Shown here piece by piece: positions 26,417-36,505 of a DNA stretch of 64,000 nucleotides. Under the pieces are notes generated by a model. The model did not search any database. It had not been told where the DNA came from and worked only from the letters and a program-made list of their open reading frames with translations. How positions within the stretch are numbered: position 1 is the stretch's first letter; each line of letters starts with the position of its first letter. Origin of the DNA: Tenuifilum sp. 4138str (GTDB lineage Bacteria; Bacteroidota; Bacteroidia; Bacteroidales; Tenuifilaceae); contig NZ_JBGCUE010000001.1 of NCBI RefSeq assembly GCF_041102575.1, positions 310,001 to 374,000 of the forward strand, in the 5' to 3' direction. Made by a program: the position numbers and the translations under genes.

Positions 26417-27271
26417 ATGCAGGCTAATGAGTTTGTGGATTACTACAAGCTACAGCTTACCGACGATGAGTTTAAACGTCTTAGCGCATTAATCTACAAG
26501 GAGAGCGGCATTAAACTACCACCTATAAAAAAGGTAATGCTCCAATGCCGCCTCCAAAAGAGGTTAAAGCATTTAAACATTGGCTCTTTTAAGGCTTACA
26601 TCGATTACCTTTTTAGCCGCGAAGGCTTTGATAGCGAGATTATTCATATGTTGGATGTAGTTAGCACCAACAAAACTGATTTTTTCCGTGAGCCAGCCCA
26701 TTTTGAGTTCTTGTCCGAAGAATTACTGCCTGAATATTATAGAGCCAATAAGTCAGGAACGCTTAAGGTTTGGAGCGCAGGTTGTTCAAGTGGCGAGGAA
26801 CCTTACACCCTTGCCATGGTGCTTTTTGAATTCGCTGAGTCGCACCCAGGTTTTAACTTTACCATATATGCAACCGATATTTCAACCCGAATTCTTCAAA
26901 CGGCAATAGATGCAGTATATAAGGAAGAGAAGGTTGAGGGTATACCGTTAACCCTTAAGCGGAAATACATGCTAAGGAGCAAGGATAGAACTAACCCTAC
27001 CATTAAAATGGCGCCTCATGTTCGCTCCAAGGTAACATTTGCACGTTTAAACCTGATGGATTCCAGCTACGATACAAAGGATTTATTTGAAATTGTTTTT
27101 TGCCGCAACGTACTTATTTACTTTGATAGGAACACACAGGAAGCCGTTATTAATAAGCTATGCCAACGTATTAAGCCCAATGGCTACCTAATACTTGGAC
27201 ATTCAGAATCAATACTAAATATGGATGTTCCGCTTAAACAGGTTAAACCAACAATATACAGGAAAGTATAA
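26417..27271 (+). CDS. cheR: Chemotaxis methyltransferase CheR
   Basis: 284 residues, the usual length. The N-terminal helical domain (about 1-90) is followed by a SAM-binding Rossmann domain with 'VWSAGCSSGEEPYTLAMVLF' and 'YATDISTRILQTA', then 'FEIVFCRNVLIYFDRNTQ' and 'PNGYLILGHSESI'. It methylates glutamates on chemoreceptors. Its presence next to CheB and CheD shows that the pathway includes receptor adaptation, so methylatable receptors must exist somewhere in this cell. Confidence 0.95.
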   Translation: MQANEFVDYYKLQLTDDEFKRLSALIYKESGIKLPPIKKVMLQCRLQKRLKHLNIGSFKAYIDYLFSREGFDSEIIHMLDVVSTNKTDFFREPAHFEFLSEELLPEYYRANKSGTLKVWSAGCSSGEEPYTLAMVLFEFAESHPGFNFTIYATDISTRILQTAIDAVYKEEKVEGIPLTLKRKYMLRSKDRTNPTIKMAPHVRSKVTFARLNLMDSSYDTKDLFEIVFCRNVLIYFDRNTQEAVINKLCQRIKPNGYLILGHSESILNMDVPLKQVKPTIYRKV

Positions 27272-27282
27272 TACATTCTGCT

Positions 27283-28194
27283 ATGACAAAAAAGCCTGAA
27301 GAACTTACCGATAATGAACTACTTGCTGAATTGCAACGCAGATTTGAACTCAATAAAAAAGCGCTTGATGAGCTGAAAGTTCTAAACGCCGAGCTAAAGC
27401 AAGTAAACAAGAAGCTAGAGGAGTCCGAAGCCCTCAAATCGCACTTTATTTCAAACATCACCAATGAGATTATTAACCCATTTACATCAATAATAGGACT
27501 TTCCAAGGCAATACTCTCAGTTGATAAGGAGAACTGGAAAAAGGTTATCTCCATGGTGGCTCTCATCCACTCCGAGGCATTCAACCTCGATTTTCAACTC
27601 CGGAATATCTTTGTGGCTGCCAAGATTGAGGCTGGCGAAATACAACCCGAAATCATGCAGGTTGATGTTAACAACCTGCTTGAAAGTGTTATAGAATCGT
27701 TTAAGTATGAGCTGCGCAAGAAGAACTTAAAGGTTGAATACTCCTATAACAGCAGCACCAATTTGGTTAATCCAAAAATTTTTAAAACCGACCCTGAAAA
27801 GCTGAAGTTGATCATAGCAAATTTGCTCAGCAATGCAGTAAACTTTAGCTTTGAGGGTGGAGTAATTGAGATAATTGCTAATAGAGACGTTAACAAGTTA
27901 TCTATTTGTGTTAAGGATCATGGTATTGGTATCTCAAAGGAAAACCACAAAATAATCTTTGATAGGTTTAAAAGGCTCGATACTGGAATAAATTCCTTAA
28001 ACAGGGGTCATGGATTAGGATTATCGGTAAATAAGGCCATTATTGATATGCTCAATGGTAGCATTGAAATAGAGAGTGAACTTGGGAAAGGTGCTTGTTT
28101 TACTATTTCAATACCCGAGCCCAATGTTGACGTTGACGATTTAGCCACCGATGCTAACGAGATGTTTTTTGATCAGGATGCAGAAATTTTTTAA
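27283..28194 (+). CDS. Cytoplasmic histidine kinase-like protein lacking the phospho-acceptor His
   Basis: 303 residues. An N-terminal coiled coil (about 1-50) leads into a HisKA-like region reading 'KSHFISNITNEIINPFTSI'. Aligned with the usual 'F..N.SHE.R.P', position 61 is Asn where the phosphorylated His belongs. The ATP-binding domain looks intact: N box 'IIANLLSNAVNFS', G1 'KDHGIGIS', F box 'FDRFKRLD' and G2 'GHGLGLSV'. It should therefore bind ATP but cannot autophosphorylate at the usual site; a regulatory, trans-acting or phosphatase role is possible. It sits between cheR and cheD, apparently an added component of the pathway. Confidence 0.8.
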   Translation: MTKKPEELTDNELLAELQRRFELNKKALDELKVLNAELKQVNKKLEESEALKSHFISNITNEIINPFTSIIGLSKAILSVDKENWKKVISMVALIHSEAFNLDFQLRNIFVAAKIEAGEIQPEIMQVDVNNLLESVIESFKYELRKKNLKVEYSYNSSTNLVNPKIFKTDPEKLKLIIANLLSNAVNFSFEGGVIEIIANRDVNKLSICVKDHGIGISKENHKIIFDRFKRLDTGINSLNRGHGLGLSVNKAIIDMLNGSIEIESELGKGACFTISIPEPNVDVDDLATDANEMFFDQDAEIF

Positions 28195-28203
28195 AGCCGG
28201 TTG

Positions 28204-28713
28204 ATGGACCACATTAAGTCACATTACCTATACCCTGCATCGCTATTTGCCGATAAGGAGCCTCATTTTGTTACTACAATTCTGGGCTCATGTGTGGCAG
28301 TATGCCTATACGATTCGGTTTTAAATCAAGGTGGAATTAACCATTACATGTTGCCATTGTGGAATGGACAGGGGCTTGCAAGCCCAAGGTATGGTAACAT
28401 TGCCATTGAGCGATTGATTGAAAGAATGATTTCACTTGGCTCAAAAAAGGAAAACCTTAAGGCAAAGGTATTTGGGGGAGGCGAGGTGCTTGAAACAAAT
28501 CTGGACAACTTCCATATCGGTCAACGTAACATTGCTATTGCTTTAGAACTATTGGCTGAACACGGAATACCAATAATAGCTAAAAGTGTAGGTGGTAACC
28601 AGGGAAGAAAGATTGAATTTAATACCGCTACAGGAGAGGTTCGCCATAAGTTTATTCAAAAGACATTAAATCCCAACGAGGTAAAAAGTATTAGTTCAAA
28701 AAAGACCGAGTAA
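28204..28713 (+). CDS. cheD: Chemoreceptor glutamine deamidase CheD
   Basis: About 169 residues from ATG 28204; a TTG one codon upstream is possible. The family signature is clear: 'FVTTILGSCVAVCLYD' with catalytic C30, 'GGINHYMLP' with H47, 'RYGNIAIERLI' and 'KVFGGGEVL', ending with 'SVGGNQGRKIEFNTATGEV'. It deamidates glutamines on chemoreceptors, and in some species also regulates CheC-type phosphatases. It requires methyl-accepting receptors, which are not encoded in this window. Confidence 0.94.
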   Translation: MDHIKSHYLYPASLFADKEPHFVTTILGSCVAVCLYDSVLNQGGINHYMLPLWNGQGLASPRYGNIAIERLIERMISLGSKKENLKAKVFGGGEVLETNLDNFHIGQRNIAIALELLAEHGIPIIAKSVGGNQGRKIEFNTATGEVRHKFIQKTLNPNEVKSISSKKTE

Positions 28714-28757
28714 ATTGCAGAATATTTTTATTGTCATTAATTTTAAAGTTGATGTAA

Positions 28758-29852
<1,095 letters not shown>

Positions 29853-29907
29853 TAAACCAGTTCTTTTATAATAACATTATTATTTCATTTGAATTCGAAT
29901 CAATAGA

Positions 29908-29945
29908 TTTGCATATAAGTTGAAAAAATGCTTATTTTTAAGCAT
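29908..29945 (+). promoter_or_regulatory. Candidate internal promoter and hairpin upstream of the PAS/GAF gene
   Basis: TTTG at 29908-29911 and TATTTTTA at 29933-29940 (one mismatch to TAnnTTTG), spaced 21 bp, lie before the PAS/GAF gene. The -7 region is inside a 7-bp perfect inverted repeat ATGCTTA/TAAGCAT (29928-29945). The 110 bp gap after cheB suggests that this last gene may have its own promoter. Confidence 0.35.
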
Positions 29946-29962
29946 CAAAAATTGAGTCGTAC

Positions 29963-32245
29963 ATGAAATCTAAGTACTCATCGAAATACATTGTTCAAGG
30001 GAGTCTCCTTGGACTTACCGTAGGGCTTGTATTTCTTGCCATTGCATATGTTATAGGTGTACTAACCAACGACCTTGCTTTAACCCCAGGAGGCATTCTG
30101 GACCTACATCGCATTATGCCATTGTTCTATATATTTGATTTTTTACCTATCATTCTTGGCGCCTTTGGTTTTTTTGTTTACCAGAAAATTTCGGTTAGAA
30201 TAAACGATTTTGAAACCACTTTACAGGAAAACATAAGTAGGGAGCGTAAGCTTTACAGGTTTGTGGAAAAGTTACGTGAAGGTGATGTTGAAGCCGAATA
30301 CACCCCCGATGATACCGATGCACTTGGGAAGGCAATAGTCAGCCTACGAAACGATATTCGCCAGAGTAGGTTAGAAGAGGAGAAAAGAAAAAAGGAGGAC
30401 GAACAACGGCGCTGGGCCGCAGAGGGTATGGCTCTCTTTGGCGAAATTCTACGTCAGAACAACGATAACATAGAGGAGTTAACCTTTCAGGTTATCCGCA
30501 ATTTAGTAAATTACGTTGGTGCAAATCAGGCTGCCTTTTACCTTTTAGAGGATGACGATGAGTCCGATATCCATTTCCGAATGACCGCCTGTTACGCCTA
30601 TGAGCGTAGAAAGTATGCCGATAGAGTGATACCCTGGGGCGATGGTCTTGTGGGGGCATGTGCTCTGGAAAAGGAAAAAATCATCCTGAAAAAAGTACCT
30701 GATGGGTATTTGAGTATTACAAGCGGCCTTGGCAAGGCTAACCCAAAATTTTTAATGCTTATCCCCCTTAAAATGAACGATGTTGTTCATGGCGTCATTG
30801 AGCTAGCATCGTTTAATCCATTTGAAAAGTACCAGGAGGAGTTTATCGATAAGGTTTCTGAGAGCGTGGCAACAACTATTGCTACTGTTAAAATAAATAT
30901 ACGAACTGCAAAGCTTTTAAAGGAATCGCGTGAGCAGGCCGAGGAGTTAGCGCTTAAGGAGGAACAGATGCGCCAGAACATGGAAGAACTCCAGGCTACA
31001 CAGGAAGAAGCTAGCCGCCAGTCGGCAAAGTTTATCAGCTTCTCCAACTCCGTAAACCACACAATGATTCGTGCCGATTTCGATGTGGACGGAACATTGC
31101 TGTATGCAAATACCAAGTTTTTACAGAAATTGGAGTATTCCTCCAACAGCGAGGTTGAAGGTAAGCATATCTCCATGTTTATTAACAAGAAGGATAGGAC
31201 GTGGTTCGACGATATCTGGAGTACGCTAAGCAAGGGTGGTAAACACTTTGAGGGAGATATGAAGTTGCTTACCCGCAATGGCAACGACCTTTGGACAATT
31301 GCTACATTCACCTGTGTACGAAATGAGGCCGGAGGTGTGGAAAAAATCCTATTCCTTGGAATTGACACAACTGACCAAAAGAAGCTGAGCCTTGACTACG
31401 AAGGGCAAATTAGTGCACTTAACCGTTCATCAATTAAAGCAGAATTCTCGCCTACAGGCGATTTGACCGAAGCTAATGAGAAGTTCCTGCTCACCCTTTC
31501 ATATAACCTTAATGCTGCTAAGGAAAAATCAATTTTTGAGTTTGTCCCTTCATCGGAACGGAAGAATATTGAGCGCGTATGGGACGATGTGATACATGGA
31601 ATTCCATATGAGGGACAATTCCGAATGCTTACTAGCAATGGCGATGAGCGCTGGTTCCGTTGTACCTTTACTGCTGTTAACGATATGTACGAAGAGGTGG
31701 CAAAGGTTATCCTAATTGCCAACGACATTACCCGTGAGAAAAACATGGAGTTCGAAACTCAACGTCAAACAGAACAGCTAAAGAAACAGGAAGAACAATT
31801 GCGCCAGAATGAAGTTGAGCTTAATAAAAAGCTACGGGAGGCTAAGGAGGAGGTGCGCAACCAGTTTAAAGAAATTGAGAAGGTAAAAATACGGAACGAG
31901 AAAACCTTGGAGGGTTTTCTGGACGCCATCATAACCACCGACCACGATGGTATTGTTCAGTTCTTCAACAAAGCAGCCGAAGAGCTTTTTGAGGTTAAAC
32001 GCGAACAGGTGATTGGACAAAGTGTAAGAATTCTTTTCCCCGATAATGCTGCCGAAAACGATGAGTTCCTTGATGCCTACCTTGACCCCAATAAGGAAAA
32101 AATTACTGGACAACGCAAGGAAATAACCATTCTCACTAAAGGCGGTAAAGAACTACCAGTACTTATGCTTATAACAGAAGCTAAGGTTGGAAGGGAAATC
32201 ACCTATACTGCATTTATTCAGAATATCTCAGTGGATTTATTCTAA
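29963..32245 (+). CDS. Membrane-bound GAF/PAS sensor protein without output domain
   Basis: 760 residues. Two membrane helices (about 11-33 and 52-71) are followed by a HAMP-like linker with coiled coil, a GAF domain (about 155-310; 'ALVNYVGANQAAFYLLEDD'-type), a coiled coil, and three PAS domains (about 350-470, 475-590 and 640-755; 'GTLLYANTKFLQKLEYSSNS', 'NGDERWFRCTFTAVND', 'ITTDHDGIVQFFNKAAEELF'). It ends inside or just after the last PAS, with no HisKA, GGDEF, or MCP signalling domain. Its operon position suggests that it senses something for the Che proteins, but how it passes the signal is not visible. Confidence 0.75.
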   Translation: MKSKYSSKYIVQGSLLGLTVGLVFLAIAYVIGVLTNDLALTPGGILDLHRIMPLFYIFDFLPIILGAFGFFVYQKISVRINDFETTLQENISRERKLYRFVEKLREGDVEAEYTPDDTDALGKAIVSLRNDIRQSRLEEEKRKKEDEQRRWAAEGMALFGEILRQNNDNIEELTFQVIRNLVNYVGANQAAFYLLEDDDESDIHFRMTACYAYERRKYADRVIPWGDGLVGACALEKEKIILKKVPDGYLSITSGLGKANPKFLMLIPLKMNDVVHGVIELASFNPFEKYQEEFIDKVSESVATTIATVKINIRTAKLLKESREQAEELALKEEQMRQNMEELQATQEEASRQSAKFISFSNSVNHTMIRADFDVDGTLLYANTKFLQKLEYSSNSEVEGKHISMFINKKDRTWFDDIWSTLSKGGKHFEGDMKLLTRNGNDLWTIATFTCVRNEAGGVEKILFLGIDTTDQKKLSLDYEGQISALNRSSIKAEFSPTGDLTEANEKFLLTLSYNLNAAKEKSIFEFVPSSERKNIERVWDDVIHGIPYEGQFRMLTSNGDERWFRCTFTAVNDMYEEVAKVILIANDITREKNMEFETQRQTEQLKKQEEQLRQNEVELNKKLREAKEEVRNQFKEIEKVKIRNEKTLEGFLDAIITTDHDGIVQFFNKAAEELFEVKREQVIGQSVRILFPDNAAENDEFLDAYLDPNKEKITGQRKEITILTKGGKELPVLMLITEAKVGREITYTAFIQNISVDLF

Positions 32246-32262
32246 AATTATCAATAACTTAT

Positions 32263-33720
32263 TTATTTGGTAAGCATCTCTTTAATCCAGGAGATGCTTA
32301 TTTCTTTTCGATAAGTGTGGAAAGCAAGGGCTACGGAAAAAATAAAAATCAAGGAGTAAACCACAATCGCACTATATTGACCAACTAAAAGTGTAGTAAG
32401 AATTAGCAATACAATTATGGTTAATGGATAATATAGAAGTTTGGCTTTATTTGCCCTAAATTGGTAAAACCCTTTGACAAAAAAGAACATTAGCGAAATC
32501 TGCAAAATCTTTGTAATAAAATTAGCTACAACAGCTCCATTTACCCCGTTGAGATTTACCATTAAATATGTTGCAGTAATTTGAAAAGCTGCAGTTACTA
32601 CAAAAACTTTTGGGAGAATAGTGGTCTTCTGAAAGTAGTAAACAGGAGCAACAAGCACGTAGTACCAGATTCTCACTATCATGCCAGCAAATAGCAGCGG
32701 TAATAGCGGAAACGATTGGTATAAATCGCTGTTATTTACTACTACTGGAACAAGGTATGGGATTAGGATTAAATAAAGCGGTATTAAGGTTAGGTTGATG
32801 AGAGTGAAAACGTGAAAATACTTATTTACCTCAATGCTACCAAAGGGTTCGTTGTTTTTATTCTTCCAAAGCTCAAAAACTTTTGGTAAAATTGCCGCAG
32901 ATAGCCCATTCTGAAGAAATTCAATAGCTAAGGTTATTTTTATAGCGAAATCGAAAACAGCCACTGACGATTGGTTTAGCAAACCCAGAATAATATACCG
33001 GTCAATGTTTGATATAATCCAGTACAGGATATTATGGGAGTATATAGGTGCACTATACCTGATAAGGTGTTTAAATACGTTGCGGTCCCAGCTTAAGTTC
33101 CCATGTTTTACAAAGAATACCGTGGCCCAAATAAAAGTAGCAAATGCACCCGTGAATCGACCCCAAATGGGACCGGCAAGTGATAGGGGGAAAAGGTATA
33201 ATCCCTCAACTGAGACCACAATTATTAATGTAAAATGCAAAATATTGGACCAAAAGTAAGGCTTTGGTTTTTCCCGGAAAATTAGGTGGCTGGTATATGC
33301 TTTAAAAACACCATTGAAAAAACCTGTAATAACTGAAATGAGCCCATAGGGCATAAATTCAATCGATTTTGCAGGGTAAAATAACCCAAACAGTAAATTA
33401 CCGGCAATGCTCAGTATGAAAGTGAACAAGGAGCCGTAAAGCATCAAAAAAAGAAACGATGTTCCTAAAAATTTTTTCTCGTTCTTCTTGTCGTTTCGGT
33501 AATGAATATATGTATTACCCAGAAAACTTTCGGCAGAAAATGAAAAAAGTATTCGAGCAAGTTCGCTTAATATGATAAAAATGGCTAATAGACCAAAATC
33601 GTCAGTACTAAGTAAATTTTTGTTACCGTAAAATGGAAGCAGGAGAATGCTCGAAGCAAAGGGAAGCGCACCAATAATGGTGTAGGTAACTGAAGATTTT
33701 ATGAACGATTTTGATATCAT
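32263..33720 (-). CDS. Polysaccharide export flippase (MATE-like, Wzx type)
   Basis: About 485 residues from ATG 33720; a start at 33744 would overlap the upstream gene. It has 12-14 hydrophobic helices and begins 'MISKSFIKSSVTYTIIGALP', the pattern of O-antigen/polysaccharide flippases. Conserved 'YSAPIYSHNILYWIISNIDR' fits the central helix that contains the Wzx 'P..D' area. It probably flips a lipid-linked glycan across the inner membrane. It is one base downstream of the glycosyltransferase gene and convergent with the PAS/GAF gene (17 bp between stop codons). Confidence 0.82.
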   Translation of the reverse strand: MISKSFIKSSVTYTIIGALPFASSILLLPFYGNKNLLSTDDFGLLAIFIILSELARILFSFSAESFLGNTYIHYRNDKKNEKKFLGTSFLFLMLYGSLFTFILSIAGNLLFGLFYPAKSIEFMPYGLISVITGFFNGVFKAYTSHLIFREKPKPYFWSNILHFTLIIVVSVEGLYLFPLSLAGPIWGRFTGAFATFIWATVFFVKHGNLSWDRNVFKHLIRYSAPIYSHNILYWIISNIDRYIILGLLNQSSVAVFDFAIKITLAIEFLQNGLSAAILPKVFELWKNKNNEPFGSIEVNKYFHVFTLINLTLIPLYLILIPYLVPVVVNNSDLYQSFPLLPLLFAGMIVRIWYYVLVAPVYYFQKTTILPKVFVVTAAFQITATYLMVNLNGVNGAVVANFITKILQISLMFFFVKGFYQFRANKAKLLYYPLTIIVLLILTTLLVGQYSAIVVYSLIFIFSVALAFHTYRKEISISWIKEMLTK

Positions 33721-33721
33721 T

Positions 33722-34780
33722 CTATTTATATTTATACTCCTCAATTATTTGCTCTAATTTACTAATTCTCTCGTTTTCACTGAAGTTATTTACTATTTTG
33801 GAATGAGAAAGGAATCGTAGATTGACTTTTTCATCATTTGTTAGGTTTAAGGCATTTTTAATTACTGATGAAAGTTCCTCAGTGCTTCTATTTTTCACAG
33901 TAAACCCAATATTTTCTGTAATTGTAGGCATTGCGCCTACGGGTGATACTATTGGAATACAGCCAAAAGACATGGCTTCACACAGTGCATTAGGAAAACC
34001 TTCGGATATTGAGGGTTGAATTACAAACTCCGATTGTAAATATTTTTCTGCAAGTAATTCACTCGACATAGGGGGATGAATTATAACATTGCTAGGTATC
34101 TCAAGTTGAGATTTTATCGTTTCGGCAATACCAATAATAGTAAAACTTGCATTTGGAAATTCGCGGGCACTATCAAGAATCAAATCAATACCTTTCAGAA
34201 TCAATCGAATTTTACTATTGACCAAAGCTACAGTAATGAAGCTATTGGGTTTGCGTATTGATTTTTCAATTGTGTCAAGCGAAACTCTAGGGTTATATCC
34301 ATTATAAACGGTTTTGATATCAGTTTTAATGGATTTAAAGTGATTTTTTATCCCCTGTTTACTATTATCGTAGTATGAGTTGGTAAAATCAATGAGCGAT
34401 TCGTGGACAGGTAGTAAGCATGTGGCATTTTTTATAGAATAGTAAATTGCACTTTTAAGTAATGGTTTACGCAAACTTCCATAGTTAAACTCAGGGTACG
34501 ATACACAGTCGGTACCACCAAGAATAATGAACACCTTTTTATTAAATATTTTTCCAAACAGTGCTGGAATCACTGACCAGTAGCCTGCAAACATTACTAT
34601 AATGACATCAATCTTTTTTAATCTTGGAATTAAATAGATGAATTGCCTTATGAAATTTATTGGAGTGTTAACTGTATTCCATGGGGAAAGCAAAGATTTT
34701 ACATTATTTTGTTTTGAAAGCAACAAAATGTCCTTGCGAACAAAAGTAGGATTACCCGAGGAAATGTAAAGGATATTCAT
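33722..34780 (-). CDS. GT4-like glycosyltransferase
   Basis: 352 residues, two Rossmann halves (GT-B). The donor-binding C-terminal half has 'QPSISEGFPNALCEAMSFGC', with the E...E pair of the GT4 EX7E motif, then 'PIVSPVGAMPTIT'. The N-terminal half has 'MNILYISSGNPTFVRKDILL' and 'KVFIILGGTDCVSYPEF'. It transfers a sugar, probably in the surface polysaccharide of this three-gene block. The donor and acceptor are not evident. It ends one base before the flippase start and begins one base after the methyltransferase stop, so the block is tightly coupled. Confidence 0.82.
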   Translation of the reverse strand: MNILYISSGNPTFVRKDILLLSKQNNVKSLLSPWNTVNTPINFIRQFIYLIPRLKKIDVIIVMFAGYWSVIPALFGKIFNKKVFIILGGTDCVSYPEFNYGSLRKPLLKSAIYYSIKNATCLLPVHESLIDFTNSYYDNSKQGIKNHFKSIKTDIKTVYNGYNPRVSLDTIEKSIRKPNSFITVALVNSKIRLILKGIDLILDSAREFPNASFTIIGIAETIKSQLEIPSNVIIHPPMSSELLAEKYLQSEFVIQPSISEGFPNALCEAMSFGCIPIVSPVGAMPTITENIGFTVKNRSTEELSSVIKNALNLTNDEKVNLRFLSHSKIVNNFSENERISKLEQIIEEYKYK

Positions 34781-34781
34781 T

Positions 34782-35489
34782 TTAAATAACCCTTAGTATA
34801 AATTTCTTAAATATCCTAAAGGGTAGTGGGACAGTTTTACTGTAATTGGAATTGCTTTTCTCAGAAAAAAGGCTAAGCCAGTAATAGGTATAGTCAGGTG
34901 TTTTGTAAAAAATGCTGTAATCTACCTTTTCATCGATAACAAAATTCTGCTCCGATAAATGTTGGTATAGTATTGTTGGGTAAACGGATTGATCAATAAT
35001 TTGAAGACTTTCGGGCTTTGTTTCTCGTAAATATTTAATTAGGTTGGGGTGAGGAATATTAATAAAAATTTTAGTACCGGTATGGCTAAACTGTTTTAAG
35101 TTAGAAAATAGGGAATTGTAACGTTCAATTGGAATATGTTCAATTACATCGGCAAGGATAATGAAGTCATATTTTTCGTTTAGTGAAATGCTTTCCGATG
35201 CATCGGAAACCATGAATTTTACACGACTCGATTTTATACGACCTTTTGCAATATCAATGTTTTTTGGACTAATATCGAACGCAGTTATTACTGCCTTTGG
35301 TGCAATGCTTACAAGTAAATCCGTAAGAGTTCCAATTCCGTATCCTATTTCAAGAACACTATTTGCCTTTCCAATACCCTTTTTCTTAAGGATATTGGCT
35401 AATGTATAATGTCGAAGATTTTTTCCGGTTTTAACCTGTTTATCCGAGAACTCATCGTAGAACTTGGCGGTTGTTTCCTGGTTGTTCAT
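34782..35489 (-). CDS. Class I SAM-dependent methyltransferase
   Basis: 235 residues with motif I 'VLEIGYGIGTLTDLL', a post-I acid in 'ITAFDISPKNID', motif II 'YDFIILADVIEHIPIERY' and a motif III-like 'LKQFSHTGTKIFINIPHPN'. It is cytoplasmic. In this neighbourhood (glycosyltransferase and flippase) it could methylate a sugar or lipid intermediate, or the terminus of a polysaccharide; that is inference from context. It starts 10 bp after folD. Confidence 0.82.
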   Translation of the reverse strand: MNNQETTAKFYDEFSDKQVKTGKNLRHYTLANILKKKGIGKANSVLEIGYGIGTLTDLLVSIAPKAVITAFDISPKNIDIAKGRIKSSRVKFMVSDASESISLNEKYDFIILADVIEHIPIERYNSLFSNLKQFSHTGTKIFINIPHPNLIKYLRETKPESLQIIDQSVYPTILYQHLSEQNFVIDEKVDYSIFYKTPDYTYYWLSLFSEKSNSNYSKTVPLPFRIFKKFILRVI

Positions 35490-35499
35490 TTGAGTAGCA

Positions 35500-36381
35500 T
35501 TATCCGTAAACCTCTTTTTTAGCTGCTTTCAGGGTGTTTTTTAGTAGCGATACAATTGTTAGCGGGCCTACACCTCCCGGTACCGGAGTAATGTAGCTAC
35601 ATTTGGGTGCCACTTCATCAAACTTAACGTCGCCTAACAATTTCCAGCCCAATTTAGTGCCAGGGGCATCAACCCGGGTAATACCCACATCAACCACAAC
35701 TGCTCCAGGTTTTACCATGTCGGCAGTTACAAACTCAGCCTTACCAAGGGCTACAATTAGTATATCGGCCTGGAGCGTATATTCCTTGATATTGGGCGTT
35801 CGGCTATGGCAAATGGTTACTGTGCAATCGCCGGGGTAACTTTTCTGCGAAAGCAGGTTTGCAATGGGACGGCCAACAATGTTGCTACGGCCTATAACCA
35901 CGCAGTGTTTCCCCTCTGTTGGGATTTTGTAGCGACGTAGCAGTTCAACAATCCCATCGGGTGTAGCTGAAATATAGGCAGGCAGGCCAATGTTCATCCT
36001 CCCAACGTTCACAGGGTGAAATCCATCTACATCCTTTTTGGGGTCAATTGCTTCAATAACCTTTTGCTCGTCGATATGCTTTGGTAAAGGCATTTGAACG
36101 ATGAAACCATCAACATCGGGGTCGTTATTCAGTTTCCTGATCTCGTCCAAAAGTTGAGCCTCAGTTATGGAATCCTCAAAACGGAGAACTTGCGACTTGA
36201 AACCCACCTGAGCACATGCTTTCTCTTTATGGCCAACGTAGGTTTCGCTTGCGCCGTCGTGTCCTACAAGAATGGCAACCAGGTGTGGGATTTTGCCCCC
36301 TTTGTGTTTAATAGCCTCTACTTCAGCTGCAATCTCAGCTTTTATCTCATCGGCTATTCTTTTTCCGTCGAGTAGTTCCAT
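35500..36381 (-). CDS. folD: Bifunctional methylenetetrahydrofolate dehydrogenase/cyclohydrolase
   Basis: 293 residues, the normal length. Key parts are '[20 protein letters not shown]' with the catalytic Tyr-x-x-x-Lys, '[18 protein letters not shown]', '[18 protein letters not shown]' and the NAD(P)-binding '[18 protein letters not shown]' followed by '[10 protein letters not shown]'. It ends with '[17 protein letters not shown]'. It interconverts methylene-, methenyl- and formyl-tetrahydrofolate, feeding purine and thymidylate synthesis. It is separated from ffh by a repeat tract. Confidence 0.96.
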   Translation of the reverse strand: MELLDGKRIADEIKAEIAAEVEAIKHKGGKIPHLVAILVGHDGASETYVGHKEKACAQVGFKSQVLRFEDSITEAQLLDEIRKLNNDPDVDGFIVQMPLPKHIDEQKVIEAIDPKKDVDGFHPVNVGRMNIGLPAYISATPDGIVELLRRYKIPTEGKHCVVIGRSNIVGRPIANLLSQKSYPGDCTVTICHSRTPNIKEYTLQADILIVALGKAEFVTADMVKPGAVVVDVGITRVDAPGTKLGWKLLGDVKFDEVAPKCSYITPVPGGVGPLTIVSLLKNTLKAAKKEVYG

Positions 36382-36435
36382 GGGTTTTCGAGTTAATATT
36401 AAACTGAATTTTTACTTGAAGTTGGAATCCGAAAT

Positions 36436-36500
36436 CCAAATACCAAATACCAAATACCAAACACTAAACACAAAACACTAAACACAAAACACTAAACACA
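36436..36500. repeat. Short tandem repeats between folD and ffh
   Basis: Three perfect copies of a 7-base unit CCAAATA (36436-36456) run directly into three perfect copies of a 14-base unit AAACACTAAACACA (36459-36500). The tract fills the upstream part of folD, where its promoter should lie, so copy number could vary and alter expression. There is no coding signal in the tract. Confidence 0.9.
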
Positions 36501-36505
36501 ATAAC

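Noticed and set aside
36436-36500. CRISPR array
   Set aside because: The repeats are contiguous without spacers and too short.
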